From assembly GCA_030998015.1 (NCBI GenBank), contig JARWMV010000018.1, forward strand, positions 62,001 to 126,000: a stretch of DNA of 64,000 bases, given 5' to 3'. Within the stretch, counting starts at the first letter, position 1. Every line of letters starts with the position of its first letter. The position numbers and the translations under genes were made by a program. Below, piece after piece: positions 44,632-54,218 of the stretch. The stretch comes from Ceratorhiza oryzae-sativae (lineage: Eukaryota; Basidiomycota; Agaricomycetes; Cantharellales; Ceratobasidiaceae). A model generated the notes under the pieces. That model worked only from the letters and a program-made list of their open reading frames with translations. It searched no databases and was not told where the DNA came from.

Positions 44632-45918
44632 CTAAGGGAATACAAAGAATGGCTTTCCTCCTGCATACACCCATTCCACATTTCTTGATACCCATAGGTC
44701 CCCTTCTTCCCCCTCTATGTCTGACCAACATTTCATGATTGCCGACCAGCTATTTCCCAGAATGACTGTTGGCCATACCTTCATCGATTTCACATGCGCG
44801 TACCTGCCTGTGAAGTCCGCCTCGTACTGGCTCAGGGCCTTGAGCGAGTACTTCCCATTCGACTGGACCATGTCATCCAGGATCCAAATGTCGGCATCTT
44901 CCGACAAGTTGCCCATATTCCACACATTGCACATCCGGCTGTGGCAGCCCTTGGATCGTGCATATGCTGTTTTCCCCGTTCCAGTTTCTCCTTCTATCAC
45001 CAGGATGCGATGGCGCACCCCTCTTCCCTTCTTCTCGACTTCCTCAGCAAACCATCTGTCTGCTCGGTCGATGTGCTCCCGGTCTTCCGGGACCTCTAAC
45101 TCCACAGGGATTGCAGGCATGCAACCCCGGTCTTCCTTGTATGTGTACTCGGCATATGCTTGTACCAAGTTCCACGTCGTCACCATCTGGAGGGGGTGGA
45201 GGCGCTTGAACGCCTGGTAGTACTCCTGTTTTGTTGCTGAGGCAACAATCTCTGTCCCATCCTCCAAGTCTGCCTCCATCCTTGACCTTTTTCCACCCTT
45301 TCCCTTTACCAAAATCTCCTCCAACCTTTCCAAGGTCAGGTCCCCTGCCATCAGGTCCTCTATCTCCTCGCCATTAGCTCCAACGTCCTTCCAAAGATAG
45401 TTGAAGGCATCCCTTGCTGGGTTGCCTCCTGGTCCGTCCTTGAGGTCCTTCGGCAGGATGTTGGGGTGTTGCCCCTCGAAGTCCCAGAACCGGGTGTTCT
45501 GGGTGTTCCAGCTGCCCTTCTGCTCCTGACTGATGGAGAGGGCGTGGACATGGAGGGGCCGGGCTGGGTCGTAGTTTGGTTCCTCAGGGTTGTGGCGTTC
45601 CACCACTGCCAAAGTCGCCCAATGATTTGGCTGTTGGTGGCAGAACGCCTTGTATCAGGCGACAAGCCCACTTGAGGGCTGATCGTGTAGCTTCGACCAG
45701 GTTAGCAGCACCGCCCTGGTCTGGACGCGGAACCGAGGGGCCGGCACGGTTTCGGTCAGCTCTTTGGACCCTCGATCCGTCGGCGTAGGCTGCATAGAAG
45801 CGGGTGAGGGGGCTCGGCTTGATACCGAGGGCGCTGGCGATGGCAACGCCGACCTCTGCCCTTCGCTTGATCCGCTTGGCTGGGGTGTTGCCGCGTTCGA
45901 TCCATTTCCGCTTAGCAT
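44632..45918 (-). pseudogene. CRESS-DNA virus Rep-like gene (one in-frame stop)
   Basis: Resembles replication-associated proteins of circular Rep-encoding ssDNA viruses (geminivirus/genomovirus type), which nick and unwind rolling-circle replicons. One reading frame holds, in order: a Ser/Pro-rich N-terminus from Met 45918; motif I RAVLLTWSK (about 45717-45691); a TGA stop at 45655-45657; HUH motif II HVHALSI (about 45552-45532); motif III Tyr in YLWK (about 45399-45388); SF3 Walker A GETGTGKT (about 44991-44968); Walker B WILDD (about 44886); motif C VILGNS. The stop lies between motifs I and II; apart from it the frame is open for about 1.29 kb and no frameshift is needed. All expected nuclease and helicase motifs are visible. 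It lies inside the chromovirus, downstream of pol, same strand. Whether it is domesticated cargo or a recent viral insertion cannot be told here. Confidence 0.75.
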
Positions 45919-46520
45919 CGTTTACAGTTTTAGAGGTACTTGGGGACTGGGAAGAGAGCATGAGAGTGCAGGTTATCTTGGGCCTTGTGCTTGTCTATAT
46001 AAGCTGCAAGGTCTGTTCTAATTGTCACATGACTCCATCTTGCATTTGTTGTGATCACATGACCTTATTTTGGTGATGATGCATCTCCGAGGGGTGCCCT
46101 CCCATCCGTTCCTCCGCGTCGGCCTTGATCCTCGCTACGCTCGGGGCCTCCGCTCCCCCACTTCAGTCGGTGCCCCCTCTCCGACCCCTCCGGTAGTTAG
46201 GGGATAGCGTATATTCACGTGACTAGGCTAGGTCATGTGATTCCTGTGCTTTGTTGTTTGTTTTCTGGCATGTGGTCACGTGACTAGGCTAGGTCATGTG
46301 ATTCCCGTGCTTTGTTGTTTGTTTTCTGGCAGGTGGTCACGTGACTAGGCTAGGTCATGTGATTCCCATGCTTTGTTGTTTGTTTTCTGGCAGATGGTCA
46401 CGTGTCTGTTGGTGTCACCTGACCAGTCCTTGTTTTGATGTTTGTGCAAGTTATTGTGTTGCACTGTGATTTTTTAATGTTTGTGGTTTTGTTGTTTTCC
46501 TTCCTCATCCCGTCTTTACT
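45919..46520. other. Divergent intergenic region with 61-bp tandem repeats
   Basis: Lies between the Rep-like gene (-) and the Cys-rich gene (+), so it would hold both promoters. A GC-rich block at 46080-46200 precedes the 61-bp repeats (46215-46410). I looked for a geminivirus-type TAATATTAC nonanucleotide in a hairpin and did not find one. Confidence 0.5.
46215..46410. repeat. 61-bp minisatellite, about 3.2 copies
   Basis: Units start at 46215, 46276, 46337 and (partial) 46398. Each unit contains TCACGTGACTAGGCTAGG followed by TCATGTGATTCC and a tgctttgttgtttgttttctggca tail. The CACGTG core recurs in the LTR repeats of the same element. Confidence 0.85.
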
Positions 46521-47312
46521 ATGCGTGTTATTTCCCTTAACTACAATCCCCTTGACTGCACCTGCTGGTCTCTCCCTGAGGGGGAGTACTGCGCCTACTG
46601 TGATGCTGTGTGCGACGCCTCCCTTGAAGACTTCTATCAAGGTGTTGGGGACTGGTTCTTCTGTGGGGTGCCAGGTATGTGTGTTCGTTCTTTCATTCTC
46701 ACATAGCTAACTTGTTCTGTAGAAGAGCGCATCCTCCTTGATGGTCGGGCCCATGAGGCCACCCTTGAGCGTGTCTGGGCGCTCGTTGATCAGGACTACA
46801 AGTCCTTTGAGGAGCTCTCACCAGGCTGCTCTTGCCAATTCTTCGAGGAGGGCTCTGCTCCCTTGTTTGATGAGGCTTCGCCCTTTGCAGTGTCTGGTTC
46901 TGGGTGTTTCCAGAACTACATGGCCGACTTCCCAGGGGGGGAGGCTCCTTGGCTGCAGCCCACTACCTGGTCAGTTGTTCAGACCAATAAGAAGGATAAA
47001 GGGGCAAGAAGCCCTATACCCGGCCCCTCAAGGGCAAACGTAAAAATAGAGAGTAAAAGAAATGTATTAAGTTTGGTGTGTAAAAGAAAAATAAAACTCT
47101 TATACATTCGGGAGACAATTTGTGGGAGGCAAAGTGGTCATATGGGGGTTGGTTCCAACAGTGGCACCTCCTCCAGAGCTTCGACAAGCTCGTTTTCCCC
47201 CACTGGTCCCAGTCCTGTTTGGCTTCCTCCGCAGCTGGGTCCAGGGTGGGTTCCTTTATTTCTGGCTTGGCTTCTTCCTCAGCCACGACCAGTGATTCTA
47301 GGCTTGATGTAA
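46521..47312 (+). CDS. Cys-rich protein, antisense cargo gene with intron
   Basis: Exon 1 46521-46674, intron 46675-46722 (GTATGT...TGTAG), exon 2 from 46723 in a frame open to 47312. Product starts MRVISLNYNPLDCTCWSLP with a cluster of Cys (CTCW, CAYCDAVCD, FFCG), then an acidic stretch (EEGSAPLFDEASP) and a basic Lys/Arg-rich C-terminal part (KNKKDKGARS-like). The encoded frame overlaps the convergent 382-aa ORF beyond 47014, so the true 3' end may be earlier. It is transcribed against the retrotransposon. No known domain is recognised; a capsid or accessory role is only a guess from its position opposite the Rep-like gene. Confidence 0.5.
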
Positions 47313-48162
47313 GGCTTGTCATATCAGTGTCGTAATTGGTGTTTTTGTTTGGGTGCACCTTCACCCAATTTCGGAAGTCGATCATGTTTGCCTGCTTTGT
47401 CCTGATAGCAGTAAACATCTCATCAGTGGTAGTTGCTTCGAGCAGTCCCACATACGGTGCAGCTGGTGTCAACTTCCATTCTTCCAGCAATGCCTTTGCC
47501 CGGCGCTCCACCTCCCAGTCCCCTCCGTCTGCCATTTGACCTGTGGCCCTCCTCTGTTGTCTTGCTGCCTTGGTCACCACGTCGACTGTTGGTCCCACAA
47601 TATTGTCGACGACATACATTGGTGTTCTTAACAAGGCGTTTCTTGTTGTTGGCTTCCGGCTTCCATGCCATGTCAGGACCCCTAACCTGGGATCCAGGTA
47701 CTTGTCATCGTCAATCCAGTTCCTTTCATCCCTTAACTTCTTTGGGATGTATACTAGGTTAGCCCCTGGCAACAGTCGTTCAGCGTACCTCTGGGCGTCT
47801 TCCACACTGAAGCAGTACATCCCTGGTTTAGGACAATTTTCCCTGCCAGGGTAGGGTGCTGGCCGCCTGGTGGTGGGTGGCTGCTGAAGTGGGGCCACCT
47901 GATTTTCAGCAAGTGGGGTGTAACGGTTGGGATGTGCAACTGGGTGAGTGACGAAAGGCATGTTTTGGGGTTTCGCAGGTGTGTTGTGGTGCAAGTGAGG
48001 TGGTAGAGCAGGCTCTGGACTCTCTTGGGTATCCTGGATGGCTCCCTTTTTAAAGCTTTCCAGATCCTCGTTTGGTTCTCTTTGGCCTGCCTTTCGAGTC
48101 ACCTGAGTGCTGACTTGTCTTGACTGGCATTGGTGCATCTGGTAAGCGCCTTTGCAAGTCAT
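47014..48162 (-). CDS. Unknown 382-aa ORF downstream of the chromodomain
   Basis: Overlaps the end of the chromodomain frame by about 110 nt and reads in the sense of the retrotransposon. N-terminal third is Pro/Gln-rich and polar. The central part looks folded: YCFSVEDAQRYAERLLPGA, LVYIPKKLRDERNWIDD, TWHGSRKPTTRNALL, DIVG-like VVDNIVGPTVDVV, then VERRAKALLEEWKLTP and WVKVHPNKNTNYD. The C-terminus is acidic, then hydrophobic. No family is recognised; extra ORFs of this kind are known in some fungal gypsy elements, often after integrase. A later Met (NMPFVTHPV...) could be the real start. Confidence 0.5.
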   Translation of the reverse strand: MTCKGAYQMHQCQSRQVSTQVTRKAGQREPNEDLESFKKGAIQDTQESPEPALPPHLHHNTPAKPQNMPFVTHPVAHPNRYTPLAENQVAPLQQPPTTRRPAPYPGRENCPKPGMYCFSVEDAQRYAERLLPGANLVYIPKKLRDERNWIDDDKYLDPRLGVLTWHGSRKPTTRNALLRTPMYVVDNIVGPTVDVVTKAARQQRRATGQMADGGDWEVERRAKALLEEWKLTPAAPYVGLLEATTTDEMFTAIRTKQANMIDFRNWVKVHPNKNTNYDTDMTSLTSSLESLVVAEEEAKPEIKEPTLDPAAEEAKQDWDQWGKTSLSKLWRRCHCWNQPPYDHFASHKLSPECIRVLFFFYTPNLIHFFYSLFLRLPLRGRV

Positions 48163-48412
48163 TTAGAACCTCTTTCATGTCAGCAAACTTGCTGGCACGT
48201 TCCATTGTGTCTTCTATTGGGTCGTAGCCCTTCCATCTGATTTGGTAAAACAGCTCGCCATTCCGCCATTCATAATTTGCAATGTGGTCCACCTTGTATT
48301 CCTCCTCTCCTTTTTCCGTTATGATTGGTGGTGGTTTGGCCTGCCTTCTTTGGAAGTCTTTATCTTCTGTGAATGGCGGAGGAGATTTACATGGAATACA
48401 TTGTGTACACAT
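48050..48412 (-). pseudogene. Chromodomain at the integrase C-terminus
   Basis: Contains EYKVDHIANYEWRNGELFYQ followed by RWKGYDPIEDTMERA, a canonical chromodomain with aromatic cage positions (Y, W, Y), which in chromoviruses directs integration to marked chromatin. It is one frame off the preceding integrase frame (48319-48750), so a frameshift separates them in this copy. Confidence 0.85.
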
Positions 48413-49494
48413 ATGGTTTTAGGTAGGTCCAGGCGATATGCATGGGATGAGATCTTTTCTGTGATTTCAAAGGGCCCCCCTTTTCGGTTGTCCAGTTTCT
48501 TGGAGGGTCTCTTGGACGAGAGGTTTGTTAGGAGCAGCCAAACCTTGTCTCCTACCTTGAATTCCCTCCCTTTCTTTTCCATTTGTTGGTGTAATTCCAT
48601 TGAGGCTCTTGCCTCATCCCATACCTTTTCCATTTGATTACGCATGTTGTCTGCAGCGGGTGCCTCAGATGGTTCTTCTCTCCTCTCGGACAACCCATCT
48701 TGGGTTTTTTCCATATACTGTTTCAAATGGGGTTTGTCCTGTTGTAGCATTTACGTGGTTGTTATGGCAGAATTCGGCAATGGGTAACCATTTTACCCAA
48801 TCATCTTGTCTATAATTGCAGAAGGTTCTTAAGAACCCTTCTACCCATTGATTTGTCCTTTCCGACAGACCATCTGTTTCTGGATGGAAAGCAGTGGAGA
48901 ATCTGGGCTTTGTCCCAATTCCTTTGTATAGGGCTTTTAGGAATTGGCTGTTAAAGGTTGGCCCTCGGTCTGAGACAGTGGTTTCTGGGGTCCCGTGATG
49001 TCTCCATACTTCCCTTATGAATATTTCTGCCAGTTCTTCTGCATTGGTGCTCTCCAGACATGGTACAAAATGGGCCTGCCGGGAGAAGCGATCTACAACT
49101 GTCAAGATACTGTCGTACCCCTTTGAGACAGGTAATTTGACATGAAATCATATGCGACATCTGCCCATGGTTTCCATGGGATTGGTAAGGACTTCAGGGG
49201 AGTGCCTTGTTTGTGTCCTTTGCTTCTTTGACACGTTTCACAAGATTCCACGTATCGGTTTACTTGGGCCTTCATTCCTGGCCAATAGTAATCCCTTGAT
49301 AGTAATTCTAGTGTTCGGGCTTGTCCCTGATGACCTGCCACTGGGGCGTCATGGCACTCCTCAAGGAGACTCAACCTCAAGTCCTTGTCATCTGGGATGT
49401 AGAGCCTATCGTCATACCTTAATAGGCCCTCCTTCATTTCATACCGTCTAAATTCCTTCTGTACTGAGGGGTAGTTGTTCTTTATTTGCCACAC
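48319..49494 (-). pseudogene. Chromovirus integrase
   Basis: Zinc-binding HHCC part in 49494-49102 (HDAPVAGHQGQA...CETCQRSK), then the DDE core in 49105-48665 (MTVVDRFSRQAHFVP; SDRGPTFNSQFL; ETDGLSERTNQWVE) and the GPY-like C-terminal part in 48750-48319 (FKVGDKVWLL; RKGGPFEI). Each segment sits in a different frame, which indicates indels or missing bases. Confidence 0.85.
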
Positions 49495-51459
49495 TCAGCC
49501 TTAAGGATCTGATAGATTCGTCTTCTTCCTGAGCTTCTTTAAGCTCTTCCCAGAAATTCCCCTGTACTTCTGCCATGAAACCTATGAACCTTTCTTCTGG
49601 AATCATGATCTGTGGTTCCATAGGGGTATCCCCATGGTCGCTCCTTCTGGAAAGGGCATCTGGCTTCTGTGAGAGTTTCCCTGGTCTATACACAATCTGA
49701 AAATTGAAGGGTGCCAGAGTGAGATACCATCTGGCATGCCTTCTATTCCACATCTGGGCATTTTGCCAGTACTGGAGGTTCCTATGGTCAGTGTATATCA
49801 CTATAGGTTCCTCTGTCCCTTCTAAGTATAACCTCCAGTGCTCTAAGGACCTAACAATTGCAAGCAACTCCTTGTCGTAGGTGTCATAATTTTTCTCTGG
49901 TGGGGTGAAGCTCTTCGATAGGAAGGCAATTGGATGCAATTGGTTGTCATCACCCTTTTGGCTTAGTACCGCCCCCATGGCCACTCCTGAGGCGTCGGTT
50001 TCCAGTATGTATGGCCTGTTCGGGTTTGGGTGGATCAGGACTGGTTCTCTTGCTACTGCTTCTTTGATAGCTTCAAATGCTTCCTGTTGTTTTCTTTCCC
50101 ACAGGAATTTGACATCTTTTTGGGTGAGATCTGTGAGGGGTTTGGCTAAGGTACTAAACTTCTCTATCCACCTTCTATAGAACCCCACAAAGCCTAGGAA
50201 GGCTTGGACTTCTTTTACTGTGTTAGGTTCTGGCCATTCTAGAACTGCCTTTACCTTTTCCTTTTCCATCGATATCCCTTCTGGGGATATGACAATTCCA
50301 ATGAAGCTTACCTCCTTCACAAAGAACTGACACTTGTGTGGTTTGAGGAAGAGGTGGTTTTCCCTCATTCTTCTTAACACTTCCCTGACATGTTGTACGT
50401 GTTCTTCCCTGTTTCTGGAAAACACTAGTACATCGTCCATGTAGATTACCACATAATCGTCTATTATATCACGGAACTTTTCCATCATGAACCTGGTAAA
50501 GGTTCTTGGTCCTTCTTTTACTCCGAATGGCATGACCAAGCATTCAAACTGGCCTTCTCCTGTCCTGAAAGCTGTTTTCCATTCGTCTCCCTCTTTTACC
50601 CTGATGTTGTTGAACCCCCATCGAACATCCATTTTTGAATAGATGGTTGCATCCTTCAGTCTCTCAATCAATTCTATTTGGATTGGAAGTGGAAACCTGT
50701 CTGGCTTGGTGATGTCATTCATCTTACGGTAGTCACTACCAACCTAAGCCCTCCATCTGCTTTGTTCACATAGAAACAGGGTGCAGCTACAACTGACTGG
50801 CTGGGCCTTATTTTCCCGTTTCTTAGTTCCTCCTCTAGGTACTCCCTGAGCGCCTTTGTTTCTGCTGGCGACATACTGTACCTCTTTGCAGGCTTTGGCA
50901 GCTCCGCTCCCTCGATCAGGTCCATTTTGAAGTCTAGGTTACCTCGGTGGGGTGGAAGTTCTCGGAAACCTTCTTCCCCAAATAGGTCTTCAAAATCCCT
51001 AAATTCTTCTGGGATTTGTAGGCTTTCACTTGCTGCCCTTGCCTTGATTTCGTCTGGGTATGAGATGGTAAGGTCTTTCCAATCTATGATAGGTTCTGCT
51101 TCTTCAAGCCATTCTTTCCCTAGGACTATGTCTGTGTCACCTAGGGTCATTACATAAAGGGAGCATTTTAGTGTCTTCCCTTCCACTTCGATGTTTAGTT
51201 CTGCCCTTTCTTCTATGGCATCCTTGATTTCATTTCCATCAATGGCCACAATTGATTTCTTGTGTTTGAGGGGAGTGGTTGGAATCCCTTTTTCCCTTGA
51301 ATAGGCCTTATCGATGAAGTTGGTTGAAGATCCTGAGTCAATCAGCGTCTTAGCTGGTTCCATGATTCCCTCTACCGTAGTGTATATTATTGATTGATTA
51401 CTAGACTTCTTGAGGTAACATACATCTGCGGTAGGGGTTATATTGGGGTCCTCCAACAT
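49448..51459 (-). pseudogene. Chromovirus protease, reverse transcriptase and RNase H
   Basis: Protease active site LIDSGSSTNFID in 51459-50719, followed by the start of RT (YVNKADGGLRLVV). The frame shifts by one base near 50722 and RT continues from MNDITKPDRFPLP with FGVKEGPRTFTRF, VIYMDDVLVFS (catalytic YMDD) and FLGFVGFYRRW. RNase H motifs ETDASGVAMGAVL, DKELLAIVRSLEHWR and YTDHRNLQY follow. Apart from the frameshift the catalytic residues are intact. Confidence 0.9.
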
Positions 51460-51476
51460 GGAAGTGGTAGGACCAA

Positions 51477-53274
51477 TTAGTTTTCCGACTCAGAGCTGCT
51501 TTCTTCCTCAACTTGTCTGCTGGCCTTCCCTTGTATCTTAGCTTTGTCGTAGGTCCACTGGCCTCGGCACTCCTTCAGGACATGCCCTGATTTACCGCAT
51601 TTGATACAGAGTCCTTCTTTCCTTCGCCTGTCCTTTTCACTGTTTGGTATCCTTACCATGTTGTTGGTTTGGGTATTCCCCTGTTTGCCACTGGTCCCTA
51701 AAGGCTTGTTCCCCCCTTGTTTGTATTTTGCTGGTGCCCAGGTTGAATTTGATGAGTTGCTGGTCCTTGTATTCATTTTCTGGTTTGCAAACTGCATGTC
51801 ATCCATTTTGCAGGCAAAGTCAATTAATTGGTCTAAGGTATATGATGGACCTTCAGCCTCATTTGCCAGTACTTCAATCCTTAAGATCTCTTGTCGTACT
51901 TCGGGTTTTAACCCTTCCCTGAATTGGTCCTTGAGTGCTTCCTGGTTCCAGTCTACCTCTTGGATCAGGATCCGGAATTGGGTAGCATACTCCAATGCAC
52001 TCTTGGTCTGTGTTAATTTCCTTAGTTTCCGGATGGTCTTTTCCTTTATGACTGGGTCATTAAAAGCATCCAGGAATCCCTTCCTGAAATCCTTCCAGGA
52101 TGCAAGAATACCTGTGTGTTCGCCTGCTAGTAGTTTCCGGCGGTAAGGTTGTGCCCAGTTTGCTGCTTCCCCATCCTCCATGTTCATTAGCACAGCAGAT
52201 ATCTTTTTTCGGTCATCAAAGGCTGATTCGTCATAGTCAGCAAAGAAAAGTTCCATGCTGATTATGAAGTTCTCTGCTTCCTTCCCCTTTTTCCCATTAA
52301 ATTTGCTGGGTCTCCCTAGTCTCGCCTCCTTAGGAGTGTGGTTTGCAGCAAGGGTAGGTTGGTTTGCTTGGGATGGAGGTTCTGTTCGGGTCTTATTGTG
52401 GACTCAGCCTGGAAGGTTCTTCCCAGAAAGGGTGTTCGTACTGGGGAGGCTGAGGGGGATTGTGAGGGGCTTCCTATGACCACCCTAGTTCTTCCCCTGG
52501 TTTCTTCTGTCCTTTCCCTTGGCCTTCCTGCTTCAGTTGTTTTCCGGAGCTCATTTCCTAGATCGGTTACCCGTTGTTCTAGTGCGATTAGGATCTCCCC
52601 TGTGTTTTCGTTTTCTTCTCTAAGCTTTCGAGCTTTCGCTCTTGCATTCCCAGTACCCGGTTTATTTCCATGGAGATGTCCTTTAATTCTTTTATCAGGT
52701 TCCCCATTTCTGCTTTTAGGTCGTCCTGGTTCTTTGCCACATAGAGGACATTTTTGTTGGATGTTTCCATTGACCTTACCATCCAGTCCACGTTTCCTTC
52801 TTGTCGGGTTAGTGATATTTGACACTGATTTATACCTGTGATTGCCTTTTCTAGTTCCCTATGATTATTGTCTCTAAGTTCCTTGAGCCCCGCCCTGATG
52901 GCCGTGGCAATGGTGTGAATAGGGTTGGCAGTGGCTATGGTTCCGGGACCTGGCTGGGGTTGTGTCCTTGCCTCTTCCGCCAAGGCTGTGCCTTGTTCGT
53001 ATATGGTTCGGGTCATATCTTCTACCTCATCCCTCTCTGGATTTGAGATATCTTTTGGGTCTGGATTTATCAGGTGAATTGGCGGTTGAGGGCTGCGGAG
53101 TGGTATTCCCCCTATTTCCCCTCCCAGGATGGGGGCCCGAGTGGGGTTGGGTTGAGCCACTGGTCGTGGGTTTTGTGGCAACCCCCCTGGCATTCCTTGG
53201 AGGGTCTCATCTGGGTTACCTTCCGCCTCTGGGGAAGCAATGGGTTTGGGTGATTGTGGCCTACTATTTGCCAC
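51477..53274 (-). pseudogene. Chromovirus gag
   Basis: Three overlapping frames: 53274-52588 (Pro-rich start MANSRPQSPKP and a coiled part), 52825-52316 (RREEN-type charged region) and 52256-51477 (capsid-like MELFFADYDESAFDDRKK; FRKGFLDAFNDP; then zinc knuckle CIKCGKSGHVLKEC). Joined order matches a gypsy gag, but two frame changes interrupt it. Confidence 0.8.
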
Positions 53275-53431
53275 TCTGCTTTGAGATCAAGTTTGTGGTC
53301 TCTGTGACATAGTTTCTTTGTGTTCTCTTATGTATCACAGGAGTTAGCTGGTTTTCTCGTGTACTCAGCCCTTAGTATCTGTGCAGTATACTTATGTTCG
53401 CCACTAGTTAAGTTAAGAGCTTGCTTTATAA

Positions 53432-54213
53432 TGTTGTGACCCTCTGGAGGCTCCCTTGTGGAGCACTTAAGTAGTGGCTGCGTTGACGGTTTGGTGCTAT
53501 GGGGTATGTATTGGGTGTTCTAGTTACAGTGTTTGCTATGGTCTATGGTGGTTGACAAGATAAAGCAAGCTGAGGCGTCCAGTCTTGCTTTATCCTCCTT
53601 ATATATACCTGTGGCTGCGGTGGCTGCGGATGTATTATCTAAGCACACTCCGCAGTAGGGGTAGGTTATGTATAGTACTATGGGTTAGGTAATTGTTTGT
53701 CTTAAGTTTGTGCAGCTCCGAATCTTATAGAGCCGCACGAGGTCCGAGGGGTAGGCGCTGAGGTCACGTGATCCTGCCGTAAGCGCCGAGATCACGTGAC
53801 AACTCGCTCCTCGCTCCAAGTAACATGGGAGAGAAATGCTGGAGCGAGTTCAGGGTAACCACCGTAAGCGCTGAGGTCACGTGACCCTTCTGTAAGCGCC
53901 AAGATCACGTGACAACTCGCTCCTCGCTCCAAGTAACAAGGGAGAGAAATGCTGGAGCGAGTTCAGGGTAACCACCGTAGGTGCTGAGGTCACGTGACCC
54001 TTCTGTAAGCGCCAAGATCACGTGACAACTCGCTCCTCGCTCCAAGTAACAATGGAGAGAAATGCTGGAGCGAGTTCAGGGTAACCACTGTAAGCGCCGG
54101 CTAAGTGCCGAGGTCACGTGACCTTGTTTATGGCTTGTTTCGCTTAGGAAAAATGCCATAAATCTGTAGAAATATTTGGTTGTTTTGTTATGTCCGTTTG
54201 ACAGGTCATAACA
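53432..54213 (-). repeat. Chromovirus 5' LTR (782 bp)
   Basis: Same limits as the other LTR, but 113 bp longer because it has three, not two, copies of the internal repeat (about 53753-54110). Followed by target duplication GGTAG at 54214-54218. Confidence 0.9.
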
Positions 54214-54218
54214 GGTAG

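Larger units (their letters stand above)
43654..54213 (-). mobile_element. Ty3/gypsy chromovirus with extra cargo, 10.6 kb
   Basis: Full-length LTR retrotransposon on the minus strand, flanked by GGTAG duplications. 5' LTR 53432-54213, gag, protease, RT, RNase H, integrase and chromodomain run to about 48050. Then 3.7 kb of non-standard sequence precedes a polypurine tract (44323-44336) and the 3' LTR 43654-44322. Coding regions have several frame breaks, so this copy is probably non-autonomous. LTRs begin TGTTATGACC and end GGTCACAACA in element orientation. Confidence 0.9.

Noticed and set aside
45655..45657. Intron removing the stop in the Rep-like gene
   Set aside because: No GT...AG pair of plausible size spans the TGA while keeping frame, so it is described as an in-frame stop.
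45919..46520. Geminivirus-type nonanucleotide origin hairpin
   Set aside because: No TAATATTAC-like loop was found in this region by eye; the tandem repeats alone do not prove an origin.
48050..53274. Programmed frameshifting between gag and pol segments
   Set aside because: Frame changes occur at many places, including inside RT and between integrase domains, which fits decay or base errors better than one programmed site.
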